This document shows, in pieces, positions 42,782 to 51,324 of a stretch of DNA of 64,000 nucleotides. The DNA lies in the NCBI RefSeq assembly GCF_008365405.1, contig NZ_QOKV01000020.1:62001-126000 (forward strand). The letters run 5' to 3'. The notes beneath the pieces were generated by a model. The model saw only the letters and a list, made by a program, of their open reading frames with translations. It did no database searches and was not told where the DNA came from. Within the stretch, counting starts at the first letter, position 1, and each line of letters begins with the position of its first letter. The position numbers and the translations under genes were made by a program. The DNA comes from Azospirillum brasilense (GTDB lineage: Bacteria; Pseudomonadota; Alphaproteobacteria; Azospirillales; Azospirillaceae).

Positions 42782-43540
42782 TCACGTCGCCAGATAGCCG
42801 CCGTCCACCGGCAGCATCACCCCGTTGATCCAGCCGCTGGCCGGCGACAGCAGGAAGGCGATGGCCGAGGCCACGTCCTCCGGCTTGCCGAAGCCCATGG
42901 GATGGGCGGCGCGGATCGCCTCGAACTGCTCCGCCGTGGTGGTGCGGCGGAAGCGCTCCATCATCTCCGTCTCGACCATCGCCGGGGCGACGCAGTTGAC
43001 GCGGATGCCGTCGCGCAGGAACTCCATGGCCAGCCCGCGGGTGGCCGAGACCAGCCCGCCCTTGGCCGCCGAATAGACCACGTTGCCCGGCTGCCCGATC
43101 TCCGCCGCCACCGAGGACACCAGCACCAGCGCCGCCAGCTCGGCGTGGCAGCCCTTCTGCCGCAGGCCGCGGGCCAGCGCCAGCGCGCTCAGCAGGTTGG
43201 CGTGCAGGATGCCGTCGAAGAAGGCGCGATCGACGCCGCGCACCGGCTTGCCGACTTGCACCCCGGCGCAATGGGCCAGCCCGGCGATGGGGCCGCCGGC
43301 CTCCGCCTGCGCCTTGACCCAGCCGGGGATGGCGTCGCTGTCCGACAGGTCGAAGGCGGCCGTCCGGTGCCCCTCCCCCGGCAGAAGCGCCAGCGTCTCG
43401 TCCAGCCGCCCCGCGTCGCGCCCGTTGAGCGTGACCCGCGCGCCAAGCTTCGCAGCCAGCAGCGCGGTCGCCCGCCCGATCCCGGCGGACGCGCCGGTGA
43501 CCAGGACGTGTAGCCCCGTGAGATCGACGAGCGGCGTCAT
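42782..43540 (-). CDS. short-chain dehydrogenase/reductase, FabG-like
   Basis: A 252-residue SDR. The cofactor motif is VLVTGASAGIGRATALLA (about residues 13-30), the active-site YxxxK is VVYSAAKGGLVSATRG, and a typical ending is SGWINGVMLPVDGGYLA. It overlaps the Rieske oxygenase gene by four bases (ATGA), so translation is coupled. FabG-like SDRs reduce 3-oxoacyl groups or sugar ketones. In this island it could reduce a 3-oxoacyl product of KAS III or a 4-keto sugar. Confidence 0.9.
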   Translation of the reverse strand: MTPLVDLTGLHVLVTGASAGIGRATALLAAKLGARVTLNGRDAGRLDETLALLPGEGHRTAAFDLSDSDAIPGWVKAQAEAGGPIAGLAHCAGVQVGKPVRGVDRAFFDGILHANLLSALALARGLRQKGCHAELAALVLVSSVAAEIGQPGNVVYSAAKGGLVSATRGLAMEFLRDGIRVNCVAPAMVETEMMERFRRTTTAEQFEAIRAAHPMGFGKPEDVASAIAFLLSPASGWINGVMLPVDGGYLAT

Positions 43541-44664
43541 TCGACGTCCATGCGGGCGAGCCACGCCCGGTGGAAGGCGGCGATGCGCTCCTCGCAGGAA
43601 CCGAGGACGGCCGGGGCCTGGACCTGCGTCAGCCCCTTGTGGGTGGCTTCGGCGACGCGCTGGTCCTCGCCCAGGATGGTGCGGTTGAAGCCGGAAACGT
43701 TGGCCTCCACCGCCTTGCGCGCGGCCCCGCCCTTGGTCTGCGGCTTGGATGTCTCGCCCAGGAACAGACGGAAATGCAGCTCGCAGCGGTCCGGCCCGAC
43801 CGGGTCGTAGGTTTGGACGCTCATCAGCGCGCCGTGGGAGACGCCGATGGCGAGGTTGGGGAAGATCAGATAATGGTCGTAGCTTTCCAGCCGGTCGCTG
43901 CGCGGCAGCCCCATCTTCTGGGCCACGCCGTCCCACCAGCGCGCCGAGCCGTCGGACAGCTGGCTGACGCCCCGCGAATGTTCGCCCTCGTAGGAGCAGA
44001 TCCACACCTTCTTGACGTAGCTTTTGAAGGTTTCCGGGTGGGTGGCGTCGACGTGGTAGACTTCCAGGGCGGTTTCCAGCGCCGCCTTCCAGTTGGCGTT
44101 CCAGGGCAGAACGCCCTCGTCGATGCGGTCGGTGAACAGGTCCGACAGATGGTCGAGAACGGCGCCATAGGCCCCCAGCTGCTCGTCCAGCCCCGGTCCG
44201 GCCGGCTCCAGCCGCACGAAGACGAAGCGGCCCCGCACCGCCACCTCGAAACGCCGCAGGGCGAGGCGCTTCTTCGCGGCGTCGTCCAGTGCGAAATACT
44301 CGCGGTTGCCGGGAATGCCGACCGGAACGCCGTCGCGGTTGAAGACCCATCCGTGATAGGGGCAGACCGGTTTGCCGTTGCCGCAGGGCCGCAGGTGGAT
44401 CAGCGAATAGCGGTGCGTGCAGACATTGTGATAGGCCCGCAGCTCGCCATCGAAGTTCTGGACCAGCACCGAGGTGCCGGCGACGTCCGCGGTGATGAAG
44501 TCGTTGTCGTTGCGCAGGTCGTCCGTAAACCCAACGAACATCCAGCAGCGGCGGAAGATTCGCGCCGCCTCTTCGGCGTGATTGGCCTCGCCGGAATAAC
44601 GCTGGGGAGGGATCACCATGTCGGGCGGGGGCGAAAGCCGGCTTTGCTGAACCCGGTCATCCAT
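43537..44664 (-). CDS. Rieske non-haem iron oxygenase, alpha subunit
   Basis: A 375-residue ring-hydroxylating-type oxygenase. The Rieske cluster ligands are in NVCTHRYSLIHLRPC and VCPYHGW (C-x-H ... C-x-x-H). The mononuclear iron site lies in the second half: KAALETALEVYHVDATHPETF supplies two His, and an acidic residue is expected downstream. No ferredoxin or reductase gene is nearby. Such an oxygenase in a glycan cluster is unusual; it may hydroxylate or demethylate a sugar or its acyl group. ATG 44664 is preceded by GGGA; an ATG at 44676 is also possible. It is divergent from KAS III. Confidence 0.89.
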   Translation of the reverse strand: MDDRVQQSRLSPPPDMVIPPQRYSGEANHAEEAARIFRRCWMFVGFTDDLRNDNDFITADVAGTSVLVQNFDGELRAYHNVCTHRYSLIHLRPCGNGKPVCPYHGWVFNRDGVPVGIPGNREYFALDDAAKKRLALRRFEVAVRGRFVFVRLEPAGPGLDEQLGAYGAVLDHLSDLFTDRIDEGVLPWNANWKAALETALEVYHVDATHPETFKSYVKKVWICSYEGEHSRGVSQLSDGSARWWDGVAQKMGLPRSDRLESYDHYLIFPNLAIGVSHGALMSVQTYDPVGPDRCELHFRLFLGETSKPQTKGGAARKAVEANVSGFNRTILGEDQRVAEATHKGLTQVQAPAVLGSCEERIAAFHRAWLARMDVE

Positions 44665-44782
44665 GGCTGATCCCATTTATCGGTTCGTTAATCATTCGAC
44701 CCTAGCGTTCTTTCGGTTAATAGTCTCCGAATTCGCCCAAGTCCAGGACGGACGGAAAGGCGGTGGAGGGAGGGAGCAGCCG
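44665..44782. promoter_or_regulatory. divergent promoter region, Rieske oxygenase and KAS III
   Basis: A 118-bp divergent spacer that is AT-rich between 44678 and 44730 and carries a partial direct repeat of TCGGTT...TTAAT (around 44679-44691 and 44713-44722). It probably controls both halves of the island. Confidence 0.4.
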
Positions 44783-45865
44783 GTGAAGGCCATCATCGAG
44801 GGCGTGCGCATCGCGGGATTCCGGGCCGCCGTGCCGCCGCACCGCCATTCCTTCCTGGAGGACCATTCCCTCTTCACGGCGGAGGAGGCGGAAAAGCTGT
44901 TCGCCACCACCGGCGTGTACGAGCGGCGCATCGCCCCGCCGCACATCTGCGCGTCGGACATGTGCGTGGCGGCGGCGGAAGGGCTGCTCGCCCAGCTCGG
45001 CTGGGACCCGGCCAGCGTCGACGTTCTGGTTTTCGTGTCGCAGGACCCCGACTACAACGTCCCGGCGACCTCCTGCGTCATGCAGAAGCGGCTGGGGCTG
45101 GCGACGGGGGCGGCCTGCTTCGACGTCAATCTGGGCTGTTCCGGCTTCGTCTACGGGCTGTGGATGGCCGGGCGGCTGCTCGGCGGATCGACGGGCCGGC
45201 GGGCCATCGTGCTGTGCGGCGACACCAGCTCGCGCCACCTCGTGCCGGGCGACCGCTCTACCCTGCCGCTGTTCGGCGACGCGGGCGGGGCCGTTGCTCT
45301 AGAGGTCAGCCAGGGGGCGGCGCCGATCCATGTCGTCGTCGGCACCGACGGCGGCGGGGCCAAGAACATCTGGGTCAAGGCCGGCGGGCGCCGAAACTCC
45401 CTGGTGCCGGGCCGTGAGCCCTGGCCGGCGGAGAAGCAGGAGCGGATGTTCACCGACTCGCGCCTGTCGCTGAACGGCGCGGAGGTCTTCGCCTTTACGC
45501 TGCGCGCCGTGCCGCCGCTGATCCGCGAGACGCTGGAGTTCGCCGGCGTGGGGGTGGAGGACATCGACCTCTGCGTGATGCACCAGGCCAACGCCTTCAT
45601 GCTGGAGCATCTGCGCAAGAAGACCAAGTTCCCGCCGGAAAAATTCCTCGTGGACATGCACGATTTCGGCAACACCAGCTCCGCCTCCATCCCGCTGGCG
45701 GTCAGCCACCGGCTGGGCGAGGCGCTGTCCACCGGCACGCGCAAGATGCTGCTGGCCGGCTTCGGCGTCGGCTGGTCCTGGGGCGCCGTGGTGGCGGACG
45801 TCGGGCCGATTCCCGCCCCGGCGGTGCAGGAGATCCCCGACGACTTCCCCCTGCTGACTCCCTGA
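44783..45865 (+). CDS. 3-oxoacyl-ACP synthase III family enzyme
   Basis: A 360-residue KAS III-type condensing enzyme that joins an acyl-CoA or acyl-ACP to malonyl-ACP. The catalytic triad is complete: Cys in NLGCSGFVYGL (about residue 115), His in MHQANAFML and Asn in FGNTSSASIP. The start is a GTG at 44783 with a strong GGAGGGAG ribosome site; the frame upstream to 44663 would overlap the promoter of the divergent gene. Fatty-acid fabH is normally next to plsX, so this paralogue probably serves a special acyl product. It heads a two-gene operon with the following SDR, 11 bases away. Confidence 0.93.
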   Translation: MKAIIEGVRIAGFRAAVPPHRHSFLEDHSLFTAEEAEKLFATTGVYERRIAPPHICASDMCVAAAEGLLAQLGWDPASVDVLVFVSQDPDYNVPATSCVMQKRLGLATGAACFDVNLGCSGFVYGLWMAGRLLGGSTGRRAIVLCGDTSSRHLVPGDRSTLPLFGDAGGAVALEVSQGAAPIHVVVGTDGGGAKNIWVKAGGRRNSLVPGREPWPAEKQERMFTDSRLSLNGAEVFAFTLRAVPPLIRETLEFAGVGVEDIDLCVMHQANAFMLEHLRKKTKFPPEKFLVDMHDFGNTSSASIPLAVSHRLGEALSTGTRKMLLAGFGVGWSWGAVVADVGPIPAPAVQEIPDDFPLLTP

Positions 45866-45876
45866 GCCGCCGGGCC

Positions 45877-46647
45877 ATGCGCAACCCGCTCGACCTCACG
45901 GGACGGCGCCTGCTGGTGACCGGGGCCTCCGCCGACAGCGACATCGGCCGCGAGATTTGCCGGGCGCTGGCCGGGCTGGGCGCTGGCCTGACCCTGGTCG
46001 GCCGCCGCGCCGACGCGCTGGAGGCCACCCGCGCCCTGCTGGACGGGCCGGAGCGACACAGCGTCGCCCCCTTCGACCTGACCGACCTCGACGCCATTCC
46101 CGGCTGGATGAAGGGGCTGGCGGAGGCGGGCGGTCCCTTCGCCGGTCTGGTTCATTCCGCCTCGGAGCAAGGCTATTCCGTGCTGCGGCAGGTCAACCGG
46201 GCGCAGTTCGACCGCTATTTCACGCTGAATGTCGGGGCCTCGCTGATGCTGGCGCGCGGCTTCCACCAGAAGGGCGTCTTCGCACCGGGCGGTGGATCGA
46301 TCGTCTATATCGGGTCGGTCGCCGGGCTGAAGGGGCAGAAGGGCCGCTCGCTCTACGCCGCGAGCAAGGCGGCGCTGGTCTCGCTGGCGCAATCGCTGGC
46401 GCTCGAACTGGCCGACAAGCGAATCCGCGTCAATGTGGTGGCACCGGCGGTGGTGCTGGGCGCCAAGGCGGAGAAGCAGTTCGCCATGCTGCCGGCGGAG
46501 CAGAACGCCGCGCTCGCCGCCGCCCACCCGCTGGGCTACGGCGCGCCGCAGGACGTGGCCGACGCGGTGGCCTACCTGCTGGCCGACAGCGGACGCTGGG
46601 TGACCGGAACCGTGCTTCCGGTGGATGGCGGCTTCACCGCCGGGTGA
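45877..46647 (+). CDS. short-chain dehydrogenase/reductase
   Basis: A 256-residue SDR with the cofactor-binding motif LLVTGASADSDIGREICRAL, an unusual insertion in the glycine motif, and the active-site SLYAASKAALVSLAQSL. The ending GRWVTGTVLPVDGGF is standard. It is likely cotranscribed with KAS III and is distinct from the SDR at 42782 though of the same family. One of the two could reduce a 3-oxoacyl group to 3-hydroxyacyl. Confidence 0.88.
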   Translation: MRNPLDLTGRRLLVTGASADSDIGREICRALAGLGAGLTLVGRRADALEATRALLDGPERHSVAPFDLTDLDAIPGWMKGLAEAGGPFAGLVHSASEQGYSVLRQVNRAQFDRYFTLNVGASLMLARGFHQKGVFAPGGGSIVYIGSVAGLKGQKGRSLYAASKAALVSLAQSLALELADKRIRVNVVAPAVVLGAKAEKQFAMLPAEQNAALAAAHPLGYGAPQDVADAVAYLLADSGRWVTGTVLPVDGGFTAG

Positions 46648-46660
46648 TGCCAGCCTTTTC

Positions 46661-46800
46661 CCCTCTCCCGCCCCGGGAGAGGGTGGCGCCGCAGGCGCCG
46701 GGTGAGGGTCGGGCGAGGATAATAGCGCCGATCCTTGGCGGCACCCTCACCCTTCCCGCGCATGGCGCGGGCCCCTTCCCTCTCCCGGGGCGGGAGAGGG
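46661..46800. repeat. nested palindromic intergenic repeat, copy C
   Basis: A 140-bp copy of the element at 2674, between the SDR and pseG. Inner stems are GGCGCC/GGCGCC and CCCGCGC/GCGCGGG, both perfectly paired. The right half overlaps the pseG coding region: its TGA inside GGGTGAGGG (46747-46749 on the minus strand) is the pseG stop. Confidence 0.9.
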
Positions 46801-47838
46801 CGATCCAGCCGCCTCCGCCAGTGCCCGCGCGATGCGCAAGGCGCCTTGGCCATCGACGATCCCCGCCAGCTTGTCCGCCATGGCGCGCCGCCGCGCCGGA
46901 TCGGCCCAAAGCTCCAGCGCCACGTCAGCGACCCGCTCCGGAGCACCTTTGGTCTGTCCGGGCACCAGAGCGCACCAGCCCAGAGCCTCCGACTGGCGGG
47001 CGGCCTCCAGCTGGTTGTCGGCGATGGTTACAAGGACGGCGGGCGTGCCGATGGCCGCCAGTTCCCCCGTCGTGGTGCCCGCCGCCGAGACGGCCAGCCC
47101 GGCCTGCGCCATCAGTTGCCCCATGCGCGGCGTGTCGTGGTGCAGCCGCAAGCTGTCTTTGAAACGCTCCGCCACCGCCTCCACCGCTCCCGCATCGCGC
47201 ACCGCTCCGCCGACCGCAACGTCCAGCCGAACGCCGGACGGCAGGCGGGGCGCGAGGCGTTCGATCACCGGAGCCGTCAGCCCCAGCGGATCGGAGCCGC
47301 CGAAGGTGACCAGCAGGCCGCGACGTTCCTCCAACGGCGGCTTGGGTGCCGCCGCAGCCTCCCGCACTTCCCGCCGCAACGGCGCGAAGGTGGGGCCGAG
47401 CAGCAGACGGGCGCCCGGATTGCCCTTACGATAGGGCAGCGACGCGGCGTCCGGCGCGGCATTGACGATCAGTCCGGCGTGGATGGGCTCCCCCGATCCG
47501 GCATCGTCGAAGGCCAGGATGGGCAGCCCCGTTCCGGCCAGTCCGGCCCGCCAGTCTTCCGGGAACCCGTAGCCATCCAGCACGATGGCGACCTCGCCGG
47601 CTTCCCCCGCGATGGCGCGGGTCGCGGCGAGGTCGGCGGCGCTGCCGACCTCCGCGTCGATCCGGTGGATGACGATCCCCGCCGAGCGCAGACGCTCTTC
47701 CAAAGCCGGTGGCAGGCTCGCCGCGGCGAACAGGGCATCGCCGCCCATCTCCTGCACGGCCTCCGCCACGGCGAGGCAGCGCATGACATGCCCGGCCCCG
47801 ATGGACGCCCCGGCGTCGGCGCGGAACAGCACCCTCAT
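46747..47838 (-). CDS. pseG: UDP-2,4-diacetamido-2,4,6-trideoxy-altropyranose hydrolase PseG
   Basis: A 363-residue enzyme that removes UDP during pseudaminic-acid synthesis, giving the free diacetamido sugar. Diagnostic motifs are RVLFRADAGASIGAGHVMRCLAVAEA in parts (with the catalytic His), FDDAGSG, LLVTFGGSDP and AAGTTTGELAAIGTPAVLVTI. Start 47838 has a good GGGAG site. About 18 C-terminal residues (SPSPAPGEGRGP and on) and the stop codon lie inside repeat C, suggesting the natural end was replaced by the repeat. Other pse genes (B, C, I, F) are not in this window. Confidence 0.92.
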   Translation of the reverse strand: MRVLFRADAGASIGAGHVMRCLAVAEAVQEMGGDALFAAASLPPALEERLRSAGIVIHRIDAEVGSAADLAATRAIAGEAGEVAIVLDGYGFPEDWRAGLAGTGLPILAFDDAGSGEPIHAGLIVNAAPDAASLPYRKGNPGARLLLGPTFAPLRREVREAAAAPKPPLEERRGLLVTFGGSDPLGLTAPVIERLAPRLPSGVRLDVAVGGAVRDAGAVEAVAERFKDSLRLHHDTPRMGQLMAQAGLAVSAAGTTTGELAAIGTPAVLVTIADNQLEAARQSEALGWCALVPGQTKGAPERVADVALELWADPARRRAMADKLAGIVDGQGALRIARALAEAAGSPSPAPGEGRGPRHAREG

Positions 47839-47855
47839 GCGCTGGCTCCCGGCCT

Positions 47856-48530
47856 TCAATGCAGGGTCGGCGCGTTCGGCCCGGTGGGGCGCAGCCGCGT
47901 GCGGGCCGAGGACAGACAGAAGGCGTGCCAGTAGAGCGCGACCAGGGCGCCCGGCAGGCTGTCCAGCTCATGCCCCGGCAAAGCGGTGATGTTCGCCGCG
48001 TGGGCCATGGCGGCGTTGGCGGCGTTGACGCTGTGCTGTGCCGCCGGGCCGATCAGCGCCAGCGTCTCCGCCAGCGCGCGGGCGTCGAGGCGCAAAATTG
48101 CCGGGGCGACGGTCACCTGGGCGGTGCCGTCGCGCAGGCGCCCGATGGCGAGATAGGCCTCCAGAAGGTCGGGCCGGTCCTCCGGGCGAATCACGGCGGC
48201 GACCACGCGGTTGCCGGTCAGCGGGCCGGTGCCGTCGAACTCGAACACCACGGCGCGTTCGGCCTGCCGGGCTTCGGCCAGGGCGGCGGCGCGCTCCCCG
48301 GCGGAGACGCCGGCCAGCCGCATCGCCTCCTCGAACATCTCCGGCCGCCCGCCGCCCTCGGCGTGGACGACCAACGGCGCGTCCATCGTCGCGGCGATGG
48401 CGAGACGGCGCGCCATGATGTTCACCGCCTCCTCGGCCGCATCCTCCGGAAGCGTGTCCTGCAGCAGTTCCGCGCCCTTGCGCAGCATCACCTCGGCGAA
48501 GCTGATGTCCGGGGCGGTGTCTGGGGTCAT
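47856..48530 (-). CDS. hypothetical protein upstream of pseG
   Basis: A 224-residue soluble protein. It begins MTPDTAPDISFAEVMLRKGAELL and contains VVHAEGGGRPEMFEEAMRLAG and TALPGHELDSLPGALVALYWHAFCL. No recognised domain. The start at 48530 has GGAGA upstream; an earlier in-frame ATG at 48602 would reach into the cioB stop. It ends 17 bases before pseG, which it probably precedes in an operon, so it may also belong to the glycan pathway. This is inference only. Confidence 0.6.
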   Translation of the reverse strand: MTPDTAPDISFAEVMLRKGAELLQDTLPEDAAEEAVNIMARRLAIAATMDAPLVVHAEGGGRPEMFEEAMRLAGVSAGERAAALAEARQAERAVVFEFDGTGPLTGNRVVAAVIRPEDRPDLLEAYLAIGRLRDGTAQVTVAPAILRLDARALAETLALIGPAAQHSVNAANAAMAHAANITALPGHELDSLPGALVALYWHAFCLSSARTRLRPTGPNAPTLH

Positions 48531-48601
48531 GGCGCGGTCTCCGTCGATGGGGGTCGGCTGTTGTACGCCAGCGTTGGGCGGGTTCTCAATGATCGCCGCC
48601 A

Positions 48602-49609
48602 TCAATGATACCCGATCGCGCCCGTCACCTTGCCGCGGAAAACCCAATAGCTGTAGGCGGTGTAGATCAGGATCGTCGGAATCAGGAAGGCCATGCCGAT
48701 CAGCAGGAAGACCTGCGTCTCCGGCGGGGCCGCCGCCTGCCACACGGTGATGCCCGGCGGGATCAGCACCGGCCACAGGCTGATCGCCAGCCCCAGATAG
48801 GACAGGGCGAACAGCCCCATGGCGAAGGCGAAGGGCAGAACCTCCCGCCCCTCGTCCAGCGCCCGCCACAGGCCGAAGGCGAGGAAGCCGACCATCAGCG
48901 GCACCGGCGACAGCAGCAGGATGTTGGGCACCGAGAACCAGCGCGCGGCGATGGAGGCGTCCAGGAAGGGCGTCCACAGGCTGACCGCCGCGACCAGAAC
49001 CAGCACCACGACCAGCAGCCGTCGCGCCACGCGGAAGCACCAGTCCTGCAGGATGCCGATGGTCCGCCAGATCAGCCATGTGCTCCCCAGCAGGGCGTAG
49101 CCGGCGATCAGGGCCACGCCGCAGAACAGGCTGAAGGGGGTCAGCCAGTCCAGCATGGTCCCGGCGAAGTTCCGCCCCTCCACCTCGATCCCCTGGATGA
49201 AGGAGCCGAGAACCACCCCCTGCGCGAAGGTGGCGAGCAGCGAGCCCAGGAAGAAGGCCTTGTTCCACAAATGGCGGCTGCTCCGCGCCTTGAAGCGGAA
49301 TTCGAAGGCGACGCCGCGGAAGATCAGCGCGATCAGCATCAGCAGGAGCGGCAGATACATGGCCGGCAGGACGACGGCGTAGGCGATGGGAAAGGCCGCA
49401 AACAGCCCCGCCCCACCAAGGATCAGCCACGTCTCGTTGAAGTCCCAGACCGGCGCCACCGAGTTCATCATGACGTCCCGTGCCTCCTCGCTGGGGGCGA
49501 ACGGGTAGAGGATGCCGATGCCGAGGTCGAAGCCGTCCATCAGCACATACATGAAGACGGCGAAACCGACGATGGCGACCCAGGCGAGGGTCAGCAGGCT
49601 GCCTTCCAT
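48602..49609 (-). CDS. cydB: cytochrome bd-type ubiquinol oxidase subunit II (CioB/CydB)
   Basis: A 335-residue membrane subunit with about eight or nine helices. Signature regions: FAVFMYVLMDGFDLGIGILYPF at the start, VWDFNETWLILGGAGLFAAFP, LNKAFFLGSLLATF-like sequence and VWQAAAPPETQVF near the end. It pairs with subunit I in a haem-bd quinol oxidase in the inner membrane that reduces oxygen without pumping protons. It lies five bases after subunit I in a two-gene operon. Confidence 0.94.
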   Translation of the reverse strand: MEGSLLTLAWVAIVGFAVFMYVLMDGFDLGIGILYPFAPSEEARDVMMNSVAPVWDFNETWLILGGAGLFAAFPIAYAVVLPAMYLPLLLMLIALIFRGVAFEFRFKARSSRHLWNKAFFLGSLLATFAQGVVLGSFIQGIEVEGRNFAGTMLDWLTPFSLFCGVALIAGYALLGSTWLIWRTIGILQDWCFRVARRLLVVVLVLVAAVSLWTPFLDASIAARWFSVPNILLLSPVPLMVGFLAFGLWRALDEGREVLPFAFAMGLFALSYLGLAISLWPVLIPPGITVWQAAAPPETQVFLLIGMAFLIPTILIYTAYSYWVFRGKVTGAIGYH

Positions 49610-49614
49610 GGACG

Positions 49615-51024
49615 TCACTCCGCGGGTTCGATGGATTCGCCGGGCACCGACAGGGGCCGCTTCGGCTGGTGGCCCTGCGCCACCGCGGGAATCTCCAAGT
49701 CCTCGTCGATCAACCGCGCCGGACCGATGGTCAGCAACCGGAACAGGTAATAGGTCCCGGCCCCGTAGATGATGGCGTAGACCACCATGAACACGATCAG
49801 CGAGGTCAGCACCGCCCCTCCGGTCAGGGCCGGGGTCACCGCATCCGCCGTGCGGATCATCCCGTAGACCACCCAGGGCTGGCGCCCGATCTCGGTGGTG
49901 AACCAACCGGCGAGGATGGCGATGAAGCCCAGCGGCATGCAGCCGACCAGAACCTTGTGGAACCAGTTCGGGCTGTAGAGCCTCCCCCGCACCCGCTGCA
50001 CCAGATGGATCAGCGCCACCGTCAGCATGACCATGCCGATCGCCACCATGATGCGGAAGGTCCAGAACAGGATTTCCGGGTTGGGCCGGTCCTCCACCGG
50101 AAAATTCTTCAGACCTGGAACCACCCCGTCCCACTCATGGGTCAGGATCAGGCTGGACAGGGCGGGAATGGCGATTTCCGCGTGGTTGATCTCCGCCTCG
50201 TTGTCGGGGATGGCAAACAGGATCAGCGGCGCCCGCGCCCCGCCCTCCCAATGGCCTTCCATGGCGGCGATCTTGGCCGGCTGGTGCTCCAGCGTGTTCA
50301 GACCGTGCAGGTCGCCGAGGAAGATCTGCAAGGGCGCCAGGACGGTGATGAGCGCCAGCGACATGCTGAGTCCGACCCGCGCGTGCTCCAGGAATCGGTT
50401 GCGCAGCAGGTAGAAGGCGCTGATTCCCGCCACCACGAATCCGGTGGTCAGGAACATCGCCGTCAGCATGTGGGCGAGCCGGTAGGGGAAGGAGGGGTTG
50501 AAGACCACCGCCCACCAGTCGGTGACGAAGAACCGCCCGTCACGCAGCTCCGCCCCCGCCGGGGTGTGCATCCAGCTGTTCGCCGACAGTATCCAGAAGG
50601 AGGACAGCACCGTACCCGTCGCCACCAGCACCGCCGCCAGAAAATGGATTCCCCGCGGCACGCGGTCCCGCCCGAACAGCAGGATGCCGAGGAAAGCAGC
50701 CTCCAGGAAGAAGGCGGTCACCACCTCGTACTGGATCAGCGGCCCCAGCACGTTGCCGACGATGTCGGACCAGCGGCTCCAGTTCGTGCCGAACTGGTAG
50801 GTCATCACGATTCCGGAGACCACGCCCATGCCGAAGGAGATGGCGAAGATCCGCGTCCAGAATTCCGACAGGCTGCGGTACAGCGCCCTGCCGGTCATCA
50901 GCCACCGCGCCTCCAGAACCGCGATCCAGCAGGCCAGCCCCACCGTGAAGGAGGGAAAAAGAATGTGAAAAGAAATCACGAAAGCGAACTGGATTCGTGA
51001 CAGAAGCAGCGGATCGAGGTCCAT
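49615..51024 (-). CDS. cydA: cytochrome bd-type ubiquinol oxidase subunit I, cyanide-insensitive type (CioA/CydA)
   Basis: A 469-residue membrane subunit. The N-terminus LSRIQFAFVISFHILFPSFTVGLA carries the haem-ligand His; NSWMHTPAGAEL and TEIGRQPWVVYGMIRTADAV are diagnostic. Residues 250-270 hold the quinone site GLNTLEHQPAKIAAMEGHWE. The Q-loop is short, as in the cyanide-insensitive branch (CioAB) rather than E. coli CydAB. The start at 51024 has a GGAGGG site. A perfect EcfG-type promoter lies about 50-85 bases upstream on the same strand. Confidence 0.93.
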   Translation of the reverse strand: MDLDPLLLSRIQFAFVISFHILFPSFTVGLACWIAVLEARWLMTGRALYRSLSEFWTRIFAISFGMGVVSGIVMTYQFGTNWSRWSDIVGNVLGPLIQYEVVTAFFLEAAFLGILLFGRDRVPRGIHFLAAVLVATGTVLSSFWILSANSWMHTPAGAELRDGRFFVTDWWAVVFNPSFPYRLAHMLTAMFLTTGFVVAGISAFYLLRNRFLEHARVGLSMSLALITVLAPLQIFLGDLHGLNTLEHQPAKIAAMEGHWEGGARAPLILFAIPDNEAEINHAEIAIPALSSLILTHEWDGVVPGLKNFPVEDRPNPEILFWTFRIMVAIGMVMLTVALIHLVQRVRGRLYSPNWFHKVLVGCMPLGFIAILAGWFTTEIGRQPWVVYGMIRTADAVTPALTGGAVLTSLIVFMVVYAIIYGAGTYYLFRLLTIGPARLIDEDLEIPAVAQGHQPKRPLSVPGESIEPAE

Positions 51025-51324
51025 GGCCGCGGCCCTCCATTGGCGGTCGCCGGGCCGATTCCAGCCGGCCCGCCCCGACCCCAAACGCGGCCCATTCCGG
51101 GGAGTTCCCATTTTCCGGCTGCGGATACTTTCTTTCCCCCCACCTCTTGAACCGCGGCTGCGACCTCTTATTTCTAAGCTCTTGCCGACATCCACACATT
51201 CACGGCCGGCCCTGGGCCACAGCCGATCCCACCCCGCTCCGATGGCCCCGCCGGCCAGCCGGGCCGGGGGGCATCGGTCCATTGCAGGGTGTTTCCCGAG
51301 GATGCCGGAATCAGGAGAAGCTCT
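51025..51324. promoter_or_regulatory. divergent region between cioAB and rpoH
   Basis: A 300-bp region. It holds the EcfG-type promoter for cioAB (separate entry) at 51084-51108 on the minus strand. On the plus strand a TTGAAC near 51146 with TTATTT 17 bases later could be an rpoH promoter, but this is weak. I see no coding sequence. Confidence 0.45.
51084..51108 (-). promoter_or_regulatory. EcfG-type (general stress response) promoter for cioAB
   Basis: The minus strand reads GGAAC, 16 bases, CGTT, an exact match to the alphaproteobacterial EcfG sigma-factor consensus (GGAAC-N16/17-CGTT). The -10 half ends about 60 bases before the cioA start codon, a usual leader length. A chance match is possible; about one is expected per window of this size and composition. 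Confidence 0.55.
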
